Shown here: positions 18,582-27,643 of the stretch, one piece after another
How positions within the stretch are numbered: position 1 is the first letter of the stretch
Layout of the letters: each line of letters opens with the position of its first letter
DNA from: Glycomyces harbinensis
GTDB lineage: Bacteria > Actinomycetota > Actinomycetes > Mycobacteriales > Micromonosporaceae
Length of the DNA stretch: 64,000 bases
NCBI RefSeq assembly: GCF_900101745.1
Contig: NZ_FNAD01000003.1
Coordinates: 62,001 to 126,000 of the forward strand
Reading direction: 5' to 3'
Position numbers and translations under genes: made by a program
The notes under the pieces: model-generated
Databases searched by the model: none
What the model was told of the DNA's origin: nothing
What the model saw: only the letters and a program-made list of their open reading frames with translations

Positions 18582-18599
18582 GCGACACCTCCGGTTTGC

Positions 18600-18657
18600 T
18601 AAATGGCGGGCCCCGCCGTATTGTAGCGTGAAGCTAAACGGCGGGGTCCGCCGTTTA
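18600..18657. promoter_or_regulatory. Two TetR operators between the TetR and NmrA-like genes
   Basis: Site 2 (18635-18657) is a perfect palindrome with 10-base arms TAAACGGCGG and CCGCCGTTTA around GGT. Site 1 (18600-18622) is a near copy with TAAATGGCGG and CCGCCGTATT around GCC. The spacing of 35 bases between centres and the position over both promoters fit repression in both directions. Confidence 0.8.
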
Positions 18658-18681
18658 TGATCCGAGCAACCGAGGAGCAGC

Positions 18682-19596
18682 ATGTCCGTCGATTCCGCAC
18701 CCGTCCTGGTCACCGGAGCCACCGGCAAACAGGGCGGTGCCACCGCCCGGGCCCTGCTCGCGGCGGGCGTCCCCGTCCGCGCCCTGGTCCGCGACCCGAC
18801 CACCGAGAACGCCAGGGCCGTCGAGGCGCTCGGCGCCGAACTCGCCACCGGCGACCTCCACGACCGCGAATCGGTGACCGAGGCCGCCAAGGGGGCCCGC
18901 GCGGTCTTCTCCGTGCAGATGCCCGCGTTCAGCGCCGACGGCATCGACTTCGACGGGGAGATCGCTCAGGGCGTCAACCTCATCGAAGGCGCGAAGGCCG
19001 CCGGAGTGGGGCAGTTCGTCCACACCTCCGTCACCGGCGCCGGCCAGCACACCGAGCACCCCCTCTGGGAGGAAGGCCGCTGGGCGGTCGAGGCCTCCTT
19101 CAACGCCAAGGCCGCGATCCAGGACCGCGTCCGCGACGCCGGCTTCCCGCACTGGACGCTCATCAAGCCGGGCTTCTTCATGGACAACTTCCTCCCGTCC
19201 ATGGCGTACCTCTTCCCGCGCGGCATCGAAGGAGGGCTTGTGGGCATCCTGAAACCGTCGACCCATCTGTCCCTCACCGCGGTGCGCGACATCGGCGCCG
19301 CGGCCGCCGCCGCCTTCGCCGAGCCCGAGCGGTTCAACGGCGTCGAGCTGGAGATGGCCAGCGAGGACCTGTCCATGACCGAGATCGCCGAGGTCCTCTC
19401 CCGCGCGCTCGCCACCCCGATCGCGGCGCCGGACATGACCGTCCAGGAGGCGCTGGACGCCGGTATGCCGCCGATGGGGGCCTCCCTGGAATGGATGAAC
19501 GCCGCCGGGCAGCCGGCCCGCCCGGAGTTCGCCAGGGCCTTCGGTATCCCGCTCACCGGCTTCGAAGAATGGGCACACGAGCACATGCGCCCCTGA
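18682..19596 (+). CDS. NmrA-family NAD(P)-binding protein
   Basis: 304 residues. VLVTGATGKQGG (8-19) is the family's glycine motif; ALVRDP, GDLHD, VHTSVTGAG and KPGFFMDNFLPSM follow in the order seen in NmrA/HSCARG-like atypical SDRs. These bind NAD(P)H and act as quinone reductases or redox-sensing regulators. The divergent TetR probably controls it through the two palindromes upstream. Distinct from the shorter QorB-like protein at 9729. Confidence 0.88.
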   Translation: MSVDSAPVLVTGATGKQGGATARALLAAGVPVRALVRDPTTENARAVEALGAELATGDLHDRESVTEAAKGARAVFSVQMPAFSADGIDFDGEIAQGVNLIEGAKAAGVGQFVHTSVTGAGQHTEHPLWEEGRWAVEASFNAKAAIQDRVRDAGFPHWTLIKPGFFMDNFLPSMAYLFPRGIEGGLVGILKPSTHLSLTAVRDIGAAAAAAFAEPERFNGVELEMASEDLSMTEIAEVLSRALATPIAAPDMTVQEALDAGMPPMGASLEWMNAAGQPARPEFARAFGIPLTGFEEWAHEHMRP

Positions 19597-19680
19597 CCTG
19601 AGCGGCGCGGGGTAGGCGGATTGTGGAGGAATCCGGGCTGAGGCTAAGGTCACAGGGCAGTCGAGCGGAAGGGAAGTGCT

Positions 19681-20265
19681 GTGCGCACATTCAGAATCGC
19701 GGCCGTGGCCTCGGTCGGACTCCTCGCATTGGCGGGTTGCGGGACCGAGCAGGGCGCGGCCCTGTTCGTCGGGGACGAGCGGATCTCGGAGTCCACTGTC
19801 GACGGATACGTGGAGCTCGCCGAGGAGGCGAACACGGACCCCGAGATCGAAGCGGTCAACCTCGACCTCGCCCCCAACCGCGAGAGCGCGGTGCTGTGCG
19901 TCCTGTTCTCCGAACTCGGCCAGGCCATGGACCTGCCCGAGCCGGACACCGCCGCGGCCGTCGACGACTTCGACGCCGAATGCACCAGGGCCAGCGGCTA
20001 CCTCGACGCGATCTCCGCCGACGTCGAGCCGCGCGAGCTCACCGAGGACGAACTGGCCCACATGGCCGACCTCGGCGCCCCGTTCGAGCAGCTGGCGCCC
20101 GAGGACCAGGCCGCGATGGAGGCCTACGCCGCGCTCAGCGACGCCCTGGCCGGATACTTCGAGGAGTACGACGTCCGGGTCAATCCGCGCTACGGCGTCG
20201 ACGCCTTCCCCTTGCTCGCCGAAGGCGCCGAAGGCCTGTTCGAAGTGGAGATCCCGCAGCGTTGA
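19681..20265 (+). CDS. SurA N-terminal-like lipoprotein
   Basis: 194 residues from GTG 19681. Lipoprotein signal MRTFRIAAVASVGLLALAGC with lipobox LALAGC, so Cys20 should be lipidated. The mature part resembles the SurA N-terminal chaperone domain (VGDERISESTVDGYVELAEE), without a rotamase domain. The mazG start overlaps its stop (TTGA). A lipoprotein-mazG pair downstream of mfd is a recurrent actinobacterial arrangement. Probable role in folding or handling of exported proteins; inferred. Confidence 0.83.
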   Translation: MRTFRIAAVASVGLLALAGCGTEQGAALFVGDERISESTVDGYVELAEEANTDPEIEAVNLDLAPNRESAVLCVLFSELGQAMDLPEPDTAAAVDDFDAECTRASGYLDAISADVEPRELTEDELAHMADLGAPFEQLAPEDQAAMEAYAALSDALAGYFEEYDVRVNPRYGVDAFPLLAEGAEGLFEVEIPQR

Positions 20266-21206
20266 GCACCATCACCTGGCTTCTGACCTCGCCCCGCATC
20301 CCCGCCGGACTCCTGACCGTCGAGGCCTGGGACGCGCTCCACGAGGCCGAGGCCGTCGCCGCGTTCCACGAGAGCCCCACGGTCGAAGCGATCCGCGACG
20401 CCGGGATCGACGTCGACCTGGTCGAGGACGCCGCCGACTTCCTTGAGGAGGGCGGCGTCTGGATCGTCGGCGAGGACGGCGACGAAGAGCTGCGCGAAGC
20501 GCTGGCCGAATACGTCGCGGGCGGCGAGATCGAACTCGAGATCATCTACGGCTCTTGGGATCCGCCCGGCGCCCGGCTGCTCGACCTCGTGGAGGCCGTC
20601 GCGCGCCTGCACGCCGAGGACGGCTGCCCCTGGCACCGCGAGCAGACCCACGCCAGCCTCGGCACCTACCTGCTGGAGGAGTCCTACGAGGTCCTCGACG
20701 CCATCGCGGGCGAGGACCCCGACGAGCTCCGCGAGGAACTGGGGGACCTGCTCTTCCAGCCGCTCCTGCACGCCTCGCTCGCCGAGGACTTCGACATCGA
20801 CGACGTCGCCGGCGACCTGGTCGAGAAGATCATCCGCCGCCACCCGCACGTGTGGGGCGACGCCGATCCCGAGGACCTCTACGAGAACTGGAACGAGGCC
20901 AAGGCCGCCGAGAAGCCCGAGCGGGACCACCCGGCCGACGGCATCTCGCGCCAGCTCCCGTCGCTCGCGCTGGCGGCCAAGGTGATCGAGCGCTTCAACG
21001 ACGCCGGCGAGCCGCTGGAGGTGCCCGAGCTGCCCGAAGGGCTCAAGCTCGAGCCCGACCAGGTCGGGGAGTTCCTGTTCGCGGCCGTGGCCGCCGCCCG
21101 GGCCGCCGGGGTCGATCCCGAGCTGGCATTGCGCCGGACCGTGACCGAGCGCGCCGGCATCGAGCGCATCGACATCCAGGAGCACGACGAGGTCGAGCCG
21201 GACTAA
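20262..21206 (+). CDS. mazG: Nucleoside triphosphate pyrophosphohydrolase MazG
   Basis: 314 residues starting at TTG 20262, which overlaps the upstream TGA. The N-terminal 100 residues resemble the tetrapyrrole-methylase-derived extension found in actinobacterial MazG. The catalytic core is LLEESYEVLDAIAGEDPDELREELGDLLFQPLLHA, with the EExxE/ExxD metal-binding residues and the CPWHREQTH opening. It hydrolyses (d)NTPs, probably damaged ones, to NMP and pyrophosphate. Continues from the lipoprotein as one operon. Confidence 0.92.
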   Translation: MSTITWLLTSPRIPAGLLTVEAWDALHEAEAVAAFHESPTVEAIRDAGIDVDLVEDAADFLEEGGVWIVGEDGDEELREALAEYVAGGEIELEIIYGSWDPPGARLLDLVEAVARLHAEDGCPWHREQTHASLGTYLLEESYEVLDAIAGEDPDELREELGDLLFQPLLHASLAEDFDIDDVAGDLVEKIIRRHPHVWGDADPEDLYENWNEAKAAEKPERDHPADGISRQLPSLALAAKVIERFNDAGEPLEVPELPEGLKLEPDQVGEFLFAAVAAARAAGVDPELALRRTVTERAGIERIDIQEHDEVEPD

Positions 21207-21322
21207 CCATCCCAAACCCCCACCCTCCCGGGGAAAGGTAGTGCCCATCCTTCCGCGGGGGTACGACAAGAACGGTGGTCCCCACCGTTCTTGTCGCCCG
21301 ATCGTGTGCGGTGGACATCCGC

Positions 21323-21391
21323 GTTAAGAACTTAACAATATTGTCCTTCTGGCCTTAACAATGGCCGCGATCCTTGCTACGGTCGAGCGCA
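21323..21391 (+). promoter_or_regulatory. ectA promoter; probable leaderless start with upstream palindrome
   Basis: TTAACA at 21355-21360 (-35) and TACGGT at 21378-21383 (-10) are 17 bases apart. The +1 expected six to eight bases later coincides with ATG 21391. Upstream, GTTAAG-AA-CTTAAC (21323-21336) is a perfect inverted repeat that could bind an osmotic regulator. The region is AT-rich against a very GC-rich background. All inferred from sequence. Confidence 0.65.
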
Positions 21392-22044
21392 TGCCAACCG
21401 GAGACGCAAGTGCCGTGGGCCCGCGAGGGCCGAGCACCCAGGTCCGAGGAGCGGACGACCCCGCCGAGGGGGCGTTCGACCTGCGCATTCCGACCTCCGC
21501 CGACGGTCCGCTCATGTGGGAGCTGGCCCGGGACGCGGGCGGCCTCGACGTCAACAGCAGGTATGCCTACCTGCTGTGGTGCCGCGATTTCGCGGACTCC
21601 AGCGTCGTGGCCGGGTCGGAGGGCCGACTGGCAGGCTTCATCACCGGTTACCGGCGCCCGGACTCGCCCGACACGCTGTTCGTGTGGCAGGTCGCGGTGG
21701 GCCCGGACTTCCGCCGCCGGGGACTGGCATCGCGCATGCTCGACCACCTGGCCGGGTCCGCGCGTCCAAGCGGGGTCCGCTTCGTCGAAGCGACCGTGAC
21801 CCCTGACAACAAAGCGTCGCTGCACCTGTTCGAGTCGTTCGCGAGAGCGAACGGCGCGGACTTGACGCGCGACGTGCTGTTCTCCGAGCACGAGCTCGGC
21901 TCCGATCACGGACCTGAAGTGCTGCAAAGGATCGGACCGCTCCCAGAGCGATCCGACCCTGGCTCGCGTCCGTTCTCCGGGTCCTTCGAACCGCTCACGT
22001 CCGGCCTGGCAGGGCCGGACGGCCGCGGTCCGGCACCGGACTGA
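21391..22044 (+). CDS. ectA: L-2,4-diaminobutyrate acetyltransferase EctA
   Basis: First gene of ectoine synthesis; acetylates diaminobutyrate at the gamma-amino group. GNAT fold: WELARDAGGLDVNSRYAYLLWCRDFADSSVVA, the acetyl-CoA loop VGPDFRRRGLASRML, and VTPDNKASLHLFESFARANGA. At 217 residues it is longer than usual (about 170-180): an N-terminal extension of roughly 20 residues and a Pro/Ser/Gly-rich C-terminal tail of about 35. I chose ATG 21391 from the promoter geometry; ATG 21361 lies inside the promoter spacer. Followed by ectB after 144 bases. Confidence 0.92.
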   Translation: MPTGDASAVGPRGPSTQVRGADDPAEGAFDLRIPTSADGPLMWELARDAGGLDVNSRYAYLLWCRDFADSSVVAGSEGRLAGFITGYRRPDSPDTLFVWQVAVGPDFRRRGLASRMLDHLAGSARPSGVRFVEATVTPDNKASLHLFESFARANGADLTRDVLFSEHELGSDHGPEVLQRIGPLPERSDPGSRPFSGSFEPLTSGLAGPDGRGPAPD

Positions 22045-22188
22045 GCCCCGCCCTACCCGGGCATCGGCGAACGGACCGCTCCGCGGCCCGCAAGCTTCGC
22101 CGAGGCCGGCCCGGGTAAGCGCCCGGAGACCGCCCTGCGCGGCACCGGGAAGCGGAGAACCGCTCATCAGGCCGACCAGAAGAGAACT

Positions 22189-23463
22189 ATGCAGGTTTTC
22201 GAACAGGTCGAATCACAAGTCCGCTCATATTGCCGCAACTGGCCCACGGTGTTCACCACCGCGAAGGGCAGCCGCATCGACGACGAGCAGGGAAGGTCGT
22301 ACCTCGACTTCTTCGCCGGTGCGGGCTCGCTCAACTACGGCCACAACCATCCGGCGATCAAGGAGGCCCTCCTGGCCTACCTCGCCGAGGACAACGTCGT
22401 CCACACGCTCGACACCTACTCCAGCGCCAAGCGCCGGTTCCTGGAGACGTTCCGCGACCTCGTGCTCGCACCCAGGAACCTCGACTACAAGGTGCAGTTT
22501 CCCGGGCCCGCCGGGAACAACGCCGTCGAGGCCGCGCTCAAGCTCGCCCGCAAGTACACCGGCCGCGAGACCGTCGTGTCGTTCACGAACGGGTTCCACG
22601 GCATGACCCTGGGGGCCCTCGCGGTCACCGGGAACTCGATGAAGCGCGGCGGGGCGGGCGTCCCGCTCAACAACGCCGCGACGATGCCCTACGACAACTA
22701 CCTCGACGGGCGCACGCCCGACTTCCTGTGGCTGCGCAGCATCCTCGAAGACCCAGGCTCCGGGCTCGACCTGCCCGCCGCGGTCATCGTGGAGACCGTG
22801 CAGGGCGAGGGCGGCATCAACGTCGCCAGCGACGAGTGGCTGCGCGGGCTCGAGGCGGTGTGCCGCGAGCACGACATGCTGTTCATCGTCGACGACATCC
22901 AGATGGGCTGCGGCCGCACCGGGCCGTTCTTCTCCTTCGAGCGCGCCGGGATCACACCCGACATCGTGACGCTCTCGAAGTCCCTGTCCGGCATGGGCCT
23001 GCCGTTCGCGCTGACCCTCATGAAGCCGCACCTGGACGTGTGGGAGCCCGGAGAGCACAACGGCACGTTCCGCGGGTTCGCCCCCGCGTTCGTGACCGCG
23101 ACCGCCGCGCTGGAGACGTTCTGGCGCACCGACTCCTTCACCGCCGACGTGGACGCGAGCGCGACCTGGCTCGACGGGGAGCTGCGCGACATCGCCGACT
23201 CCCACCCGGAGCTGGCGATCGCCACGAGGGGCCGCGGACTCGCGCGCGGGCTGGTCTTCGAGCGGCCCGAGCACGCCGGCCAGGTCTGCAAGGAGGCCTT
23301 CGCGAACGGCCTGCTCATGGAGACCTCCGGCGCCGAGGACGAGGTCGTCAAGTTCCTGCCGCCGCTCACCACGACCATGGCGGAGTTCGAAGAGGGCGCC
23401 GGCATCGTGCGCGAGGCCGTCGCCACGGTCGCCAAGACCGCCGCAGAGGAGGCCTCAGCATGA
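22189..23463 (+). CDS. ectB: Diaminobutyrate-2-oxoglutarate transaminase EctB
   Basis: 424 residues, PLP-dependent class III aminotransferase converting aspartate semialdehyde and glutamate to L-2,4-diaminobutyrate. Visible: [23 protein letters not shown], the [15 protein letters not shown] loop, the cofactor aspartate in [14 protein letters not shown], and the Schiff-base lysine in [12 protein letters not shown]. Length is normal. The stop TGA overlaps the ectC ATG, so the two are translated together. Confidence 0.97.
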   Translation: MQVFEQVESQVRSYCRNWPTVFTTAKGSRIDDEQGRSYLDFFAGAGSLNYGHNHPAIKEALLAYLAEDNVVHTLDTYSSAKRRFLETFRDLVLAPRNLDYKVQFPGPAGNNAVEAALKLARKYTGRETVVSFTNGFHGMTLGALAVTGNSMKRGGAGVPLNNAATMPYDNYLDGRTPDFLWLRSILEDPGSGLDLPAAVIVETVQGEGGINVASDEWLRGLEAVCREHDMLFIVDDIQMGCGRTGPFFSFERAGITPDIVTLSKSLSGMGLPFALTLMKPHLDVWEPGEHNGTFRGFAPAFVTATAALETFWRTDSFTADVDASATWLDGELRDIADSHPELAIATRGRGLARGLVFERPEHAGQVCKEAFANGLLMETSGAEDEVVKFLPPLTTTMAEFEEGAGIVREAVATVAKTAAEEASA

Positions 23464-23876
23464 TCGTCCGCAGGCTCGAAGACCTTATCGGGACCGACGC
23501 CGACGTCGAAGGCGGCGACCGGGACCAGGCGGAGGGCACCTGGCGTTCGCGGCGCCTGCTGCTGGCGCGCGACGGCGTCGGGTTCTCCCTCCACGACACC
23601 GTGCTGTTCGCGGGGACCTCCACGACCATGCACTACGCCAACCACATCGAGGCCGTCTACGTCATCGAGGGGTCCGCGAAACTGCGCGACCTCGAATCCG
23701 GCGAGGTGCACGCCCTCGCGCCGGGCACGATGTACGTCCTCAACGGCAACGAGCGGCACACGCTCGACGTCGACCGGGACCTGCGCGTCGTGTGCGTGTT
23801 CAACCCGCCGGTCACCGGCCGGGAGATCCACGACGCGGACGGCGTCTACCCGCTCCTGACCGAGGACGGCGCCTGA
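23460..23876 (+). CDS. ectC: L-ectoine synthase EctC
   Basis: 138 residues, cupin fold. It cyclises N-gamma-acetyl-diaminobutyrate to ectoine with loss of water, using iron. [16 protein letters not shown] is the standard EctC opening; [18 protein letters not shown] and [15 protein letters not shown] supply the cupin motifs with metal-binding residues. It overlaps ectB by four bases; ectD follows after 111 bases. Confidence 0.97.
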   Translation: MIVRRLEDLIGTDADVEGGDRDQAEGTWRSRRLLLARDGVGFSLHDTVLFAGTSTTMHYANHIEAVYVIEGSAKLRDLESGEVHALAPGTMYVLNGNERHTLDVDRDLRVVCVFNPPVTGREIHDADGVYPLLTEDGA

Positions 23877-23987
23877 CCGCGTCCCGCCCAGTCCATCCCG
23901 CAACCGACCGAGACGAGTTCCACCCGAGACGACGCACATCCGACGAGAGCGCCGCTTCGCCGGCGGCGCAGTGAGGAGCGAATCACC

Positions 23988-24878
23988 ATGTCGTCACCGA
24001 TCGACCTCTACCCGACCCGCCGCTTCAAGGAGCCGCGCCTGGTCTACCGCACCGACGACCCGGCCGTCTGGGGCGGCCCGGGCGACGGGCCCCTGACCGC
24101 CACGCAGCTCGACCGGCACGAACTGGACGGCTTCACCGCCGTGCCGCAGCTGCTGGAGCCGACCGAGCTCGCGGACGCCCAGGCCGAACTCGACCGGGTC
24201 ATGCAGGACCCGGCCCTCGACGGCGACGAGCGCGTGATCCGCGAGCGGACCACCGACGAAGTCCGCTCGGTCTTCGACGTCCACAAGCTGTCGCCGTTCT
24301 TCGCCGCGCTCGTGCGCGACGAGCGGATCGCCGGCGTCGCCCGCCAGATCCTGGGCTCGGACGTGTACATCCACCAGAGCCGGATCAACTACAAGCCCGG
24401 CTTCGGAGGCGCGCCCTTCGAGTGGCACTCGGACTTCGAGACGTGGCACGCCGAGGACGGCATGCCGCGGATGCGGGCCGTCAGCCTCTCCTTGGCGCTG
24501 ACCGAGAACTACCACTTCAACGGCTCGCTGATGATCATGCCCGGCTCGCACCAGACGTTCGTCTCGTGCGTGGGCGAGACGCCCGAGGACAACCACAAGG
24601 CCTCACTCGTGAAGCAGGAGATCGGCACCCCCGACCACGGGTCGCTGCGCCTCCTCGCCGACAAGCACGGCATCCACCAGTTCACCGGCAAGGCCGGGTC
24701 GGCGATCTGGTTCGACTGCAACTGCATGCACGGCTCGAACGGGAACATCTCGCCGTTCCCGCGCTCGAACCTGTTCATCGTGTTCAACAGCGTCGAGAAC
24801 GCGCTCACGGACCCGTTCGCCGCGGAGAAGCACAGGCCCGAGTACCTGGGCTCGCGCGACTGGCAGGTCCTGAAGTAG
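23988..24878 (+). CDS. ectD: Ectoine 5-hydroxylase EctD
   Basis: 296 residues, Fe(II)/2-oxoglutarate dioxygenase that makes 5-hydroxyectoine. The iron triad is complete: His147 and Asp149 in FEWHSDFETWHAEDGMP and His248 in FDCNCMHGSNGN. The FEWHSDFETWHAEDG region is the EctD signature. So the strain should make both ectoine and hydroxyectoine under salt or heat stress. The operon ends here with a strong hairpin. Confidence 0.97.
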   Translation: MSSPIDLYPTRRFKEPRLVYRTDDPAVWGGPGDGPLTATQLDRHELDGFTAVPQLLEPTELADAQAELDRVMQDPALDGDERVIRERTTDEVRSVFDVHKLSPFFAALVRDERIAGVARQILGSDVYIHQSRINYKPGFGGAPFEWHSDFETWHAEDGMPRMRAVSLSLALTENYHFNGSLMIMPGSHQTFVSCVGETPEDNHKASLVKQEIGTPDHGSLRLLADKHGIHQFTGKAGSAIWFDCNCMHGSNGNISPFPRSNLFIVFNSVENALTDPFAAEKHRPEYLGSRDWQVLK

Positions 24879-24929
24879 ACGGCTCCCAGAGGGTGTCCTG
24901 AGAACCCCCTGGGACCCCCGCGGACGGGG

Positions 24930-24966
24930 GAGAGGCGCGGGCCCGCAGTGCGGACCCGCGCCTCTC
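24930..24966. terminator. Terminator of the ect operon, bidirectional
   Basis: GAGAGGCGCGGG and CCCGCGCCTCTC form a perfect 12-base stem; the loop holds a further small hairpin (CCGCAGTGCGG). It separates ectD from the convergent gene whose stop is at 25006. Confidence 0.85.
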
Positions 24967-25005
24967 GGTGTTCCCGGGGATCAGCCTTGGGACGACCAGG
25001 GGCTC

Positions 25006-26439
25006 CTAGTTCTCCGGGACCGTCGGCTCCTCTTCCTCGTCGTACACCGGCGCGGGCATGGCCCGGAGGACGTCGCCGAGGAAGTCGGTTTCGACCGGGG
25101 CGTCCTCCTCCTGGTGGACCGTGATGCTGACCGCCCAGCCGTCGGGATCGAAACGGGTGACCTGGACCTGGCCGTCGGTGGCGTCACGGGCCGCTTCGAA
25201 GGTCCAGACGGTGCCGTCGTCGTCGGTCGTCTCCGAGCAGGTGAAGCCCTCCAGGCAGTGCACCGGGTTCGGGCCGCGCTCACCCTCCTCGGCGATGCCG
25301 GGCACCCAGCCACCCGGCAGGTAGTAGTTCAGGTCGAACGAGAGGTCGCGCACTTCGTCGGGCGTCTCGTACACCATCAAGCCCGAGCCGTGATAGGTCC
25401 GGACGGCGGTCGCGCCGCGGTTGACCATGCCGACCTGGATCGCGCTGGGTTCGTTGACGCCTCCTTGGAACTCCGACTGCTCCAATGCGGCCGACGCGGA
25501 CGCGATGGAGGACTCGGCGCTGGCCAGCGCCTCGTCGGACTGCTCCCACTCGGGGTCGAAGAGCCAGCCGGTCGGCACCTCGAGGAGCTCGTCCACCGGC
25601 GTGAGACCGCCCGTGTCGTAGTCCACTTCGGGCATCGCGGTGACGGCCGCGGTGAAGTCCTCCAGCGACACCTCGTACTCCGGCTCGCCCTTCCAGCAGC
25701 CGATGTCCCAGGTCGCGCGCAGGCCGCTGCCGTTCGGGTAGACCACGGCGATCTCGTAGGCGCACTCGTGGTCGACGGTGATGAGCCTGCGGCCGTCGTC
25801 GAGTTCGGTGGTCACCAGCTCGTCGGTCCAGTCGGCGTCCGTGTACCACGGGTCGCCGCTGGCGCTGATGAGGTGCTGCGGGAACAGCTGCTGGGTGAAC
25901 GGGCCCGGTTCGGCGGTCCAGCCGCCGGGGAGCATGGCCTCCAGCCGGAGCACCTGGTCCTCCCCGTCGAAGACGCTGCTCGTGTAGCTGCGCAGCCAGG
26001 TCTGGCCGTAGTTGCCGGGGCGCTGCGACGAGGCGAACCCCAGCGGGTCCGTGAGCGTCACGCCCGCGTCCTCCAACAGCGTGCTGAACGACTCGACCGC
26101 GGCGTCGCGCAGGATCTCGCGCTCGTCCTCGGAGCCGAGCTGATCGCCTGGGGCATAGGGATATCCGGACATCGCGAACTCCTCGGCCGCGCTCTCCCCG
26201 GACTGCTCGGCGGGGTCGACCGGATCGGCGAAGCCGTCCGGGAAACCCGCGACCGACAAGGCGAGGACGGCGGCTACGGCGGCGACGCCGGTGGTCGCGG
26301 CCGCGCCGAGGACGGCGCGGTGGCGGCGGCGGGCGAGGTAGCCGTCCTGGACGATCCGGTCGAGGTCGAACGGGGCATCGGGGGGCGTGGCCTCGGGCAT
26401 GGCCTGGCGGAACACCGCCCGCGGGTCGTCGTGATTCAT
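25006..26439 (-). CDS. Single-pass membrane protein downstream of a SigE-type sigma factor
   Basis: 477 residues from ATG 26437-26439, with AAGGAAA upstream. The first 42 residues are cytoplasmic (DDPRAVFRQAMPEATPPDAPFDLDRIVQDG, an acidic Pro-rich segment), followed by one membrane helix at about 43-66 and a large, acidic, Trp- and Tyr-rich extracytoplasmic domain. The N-terminal layout resembles the CU044_5270-type proteins that follow SigE-family sigma genes in actinomycetes. It starts 20 bases after the sigma gene stop, so they form one operon. An anti-sigma or signal-sensing role is inferred from position. Confidence 0.78.
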   Translation of the reverse strand: MNHDDPRAVFRQAMPEATPPDAPFDLDRIVQDGYLARRRHRAVLGAAATTGVAAVAAVLALSVAGFPDGFADPVDPAEQSGESAAEEFAMSGYPYAPGDQLGSEDEREILRDAAVESFSTLLEDAGVTLTDPLGFASSQRPGNYGQTWLRSYTSSVFDGEDQVLRLEAMLPGGWTAEPGPFTQQLFPQHLISASGDPWYTDADWTDELVTTELDDGRRLITVDHECAYEIAVVYPNGSGLRATWDIGCWKGEPEYEVSLEDFTAAVTAMPEVDYDTGGLTPVDELLEVPTGWLFDPEWEQSDEALASAESSIASASAALEQSEFQGGVNEPSAIQVGMVNRGATAVRTYHGSGLMVYETPDEVRDLSFDLNYYLPGGWVPGIAEEGERGPNPVHCLEGFTCSETTDDDGTVWTFEAARDATDGQVQVTRFDPDGWAVSITVHQEEDAPVETDFLGDVLRAMPAPVYDEEEEPTVPEN

Positions 26440-26459
26440 GTGACTTCGTTTCCTTTCCG

Positions 26460-26972
26460 CTAGACCCGTACCAGGACGGCCGAATCGGTGAGGAGCTCCT
26501 TGAGCTTGCGCAGCCCTTTCGCGGACTGGCTCTTCACGGTTCCGGTCGAGCAGTTCATGGCCATCGCGGTCTCGTCGACTGACAGTTGCTCCCAATACCG
26601 GAGAACGAGCGTCGCGCGCTGCCTCGGTGGAAGCCGGTCCAGCAGCGCGATCAGCTCGAGCCGGACGTCGACCTCCTCCTGGGGGCGTTCGAGGCGCTGC
26701 ACCGGCAGCTCGGAGTGGGCGCGCTCGCGGCGCACCCAGCTCAAGCGCCGGTGCGAGATGTAGACGTTGGTGACGATCTTGCGGACGTACGCCGAAGCGC
26801 CGCCCGGCTCGACGCGCTTCCACGCGGCGAACATCTTCGTCAGCGCCTTCTGCACGATGTCGTCGGCTTCATACCAGTCCCCGCACAGCAGATACGCGTA
26901 TCGGCGCAGGCTTTCGCGCTGGGCTATGGCGAAGGATCGGAACTCGGCCTCTTGCTGCTCCTCGGCGTTCAC
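26460..26972 (-). CDS. SigE-family RNA polymerase sigma factor (ECF)
   Basis: 170 residues from GTG 26970-26972 (GAAAGAGG upstream). Region 2: FRSFAIAQRESLRRYAYLLCGDWYEADDIVQKALTKMFAAW. Region 4: LIALLDRLPPRQRATLVLRYWEQLSVDETAMAMNCSTGTVKSQSAKGLRKLKELL. The spacing fits the actinobacterial SigE (ECF41/ECF-SigE-like) group. It directs RNA polymerase to a small regulon, likely including its own operon with the membrane protein that follows. The stimulus is unknown. Confidence 0.92.
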   Translation of the reverse strand: MNAEEQQEAEFRSFAIAQRESLRRYAYLLCGDWYEADDIVQKALTKMFAAWKRVEPGGASAYVRKIVTNVYISHRRLSWVRRERAHSELPVQRLERPQEEVDVRLELIALLDRLPPRQRATLVLRYWEQLSVDETAMAMNCSTGTVKSQSAKGLRKLKELLTDSAVLVRV

Positions 26973-27069
26973 TGGGCCTCTTTCAGGTGACGGGTAGGGG
27001 CCGGGCGCGCCTCGGTGGTGGATGAGGCGGAGCCCTGCATGCTGACTACGCCGCCGCCCGGCCCGGGGT

Positions 27070-27260
27070 TGCCCGGTCGGCCGGGAATTCCCCTCACGCC
27101 GCGACCGGGCTCGCCGAACTCCGAGGCCGCCTTGACGAGCGCCGCGTCCCGGCGCAGCCCCGCGTCTCGCGTTCGGCGACCGCCCGTCGCCGAACTCGGC
27201 GAGCAGGCGCCTGGGGCCGCGCAGGGGCGCGGCCACCGAGGCCGGGTAGTCCTCGCTCAC
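27070..27260 (-). pseudogene. Remnant of a PadR-linked permease-prefix membrane protein gene
   Basis: A GTG at 27258-27260 overlaps the PadR stop (GTGA), the usual arrangement for the membrane protein that follows PadR. The frame gives SEDYPASVAAPLRGPRRLLAEF, a normal start for the 'permease prefix domain', then loses sense. In another frame a little later one reads DAGLRRDAALVKAASEFGEP, the usual end of that domain. So a frameshift and a C-terminal deletion have destroyed it; membrane helices are missing. The remainder to 26973 holds nothing coding I can support. Confidence 0.5.
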
Positions 27261-27574
27261 GCGTCCAGGACGGCGGTCATCACCTCGCGCAGCGCGAGCC
27301 AGTCCGCGCGGCCCTTCGCGAGCGCGGCGAGGCCGTCGTCGGTGATCGCGTAGACGCGGCGGCGACGGCCGCCGGACTGGGTCCACTTTCCGACGGCGTA
27401 GCCGTTGCGCTCCAGCCGGCGCAGCGCCGGGTAGACCGTGCCGCTGGGCAGGTCGAGCTGCTCGCCGCTCGATTCCTTGAGCGCGGCGATGATCGCGTAG
27501 CCATGGGCCTCTTCGCGTTTGAGCGTCGCGAGGATGAGGGTGTCGAGCTGGCCGTGAATGCCGTCAGCGTCCAT
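27257..27574 (-). CDS. PadR-family transcriptional regulator
   Basis: 105 residues, a winged helix regulator of the PadR-s2 type: GQLDTLILATLKREEAHGYAIIAALKESSGEQLDLPSGTVYPALRRLERNGYAVGKWTQSGGRRRRVYAITDDGLAAL. PadR proteins repress transporter or detoxification genes and are released by small ligands. A 44-base inverted repeat lies in the divergent gap upstream. Both its downstream partner (27260) and divergent neighbour (27644) appear frameshifted, so it may be a regulator left without targets. Confidence 0.9.
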   Translation of the reverse strand: MDADGIHGQLDTLILATLKREEAHGYAIIAALKESSGEQLDLPSGTVYPALRRLERNGYAVGKWTQSGGRRRRVYAITDDGLAALAKGRADWLALREVMTAVLDA

Positions 27575-27599
27575 GGGCCCAGCCTACGCCCTCGATAAG

Positions 27600-27643
27600 T
27601 AGACGGACTTTATATGTATATCACCTACATATAGTCTGCCTAC
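27600..27643. promoter_or_regulatory. PadR operator
   Basis: TATATGTA (27611-27618) and TACATATA (27626-27633) are perfect inverted arms around TATCACC. The repeat extends outward to GTAGACGGACT and AGTCTGCCTAC with two mismatches. ATGTA/TACAT arms are the known PadR half-site style. It lies between the PadR start and the divergent start at 27644. Confidence 0.75.
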
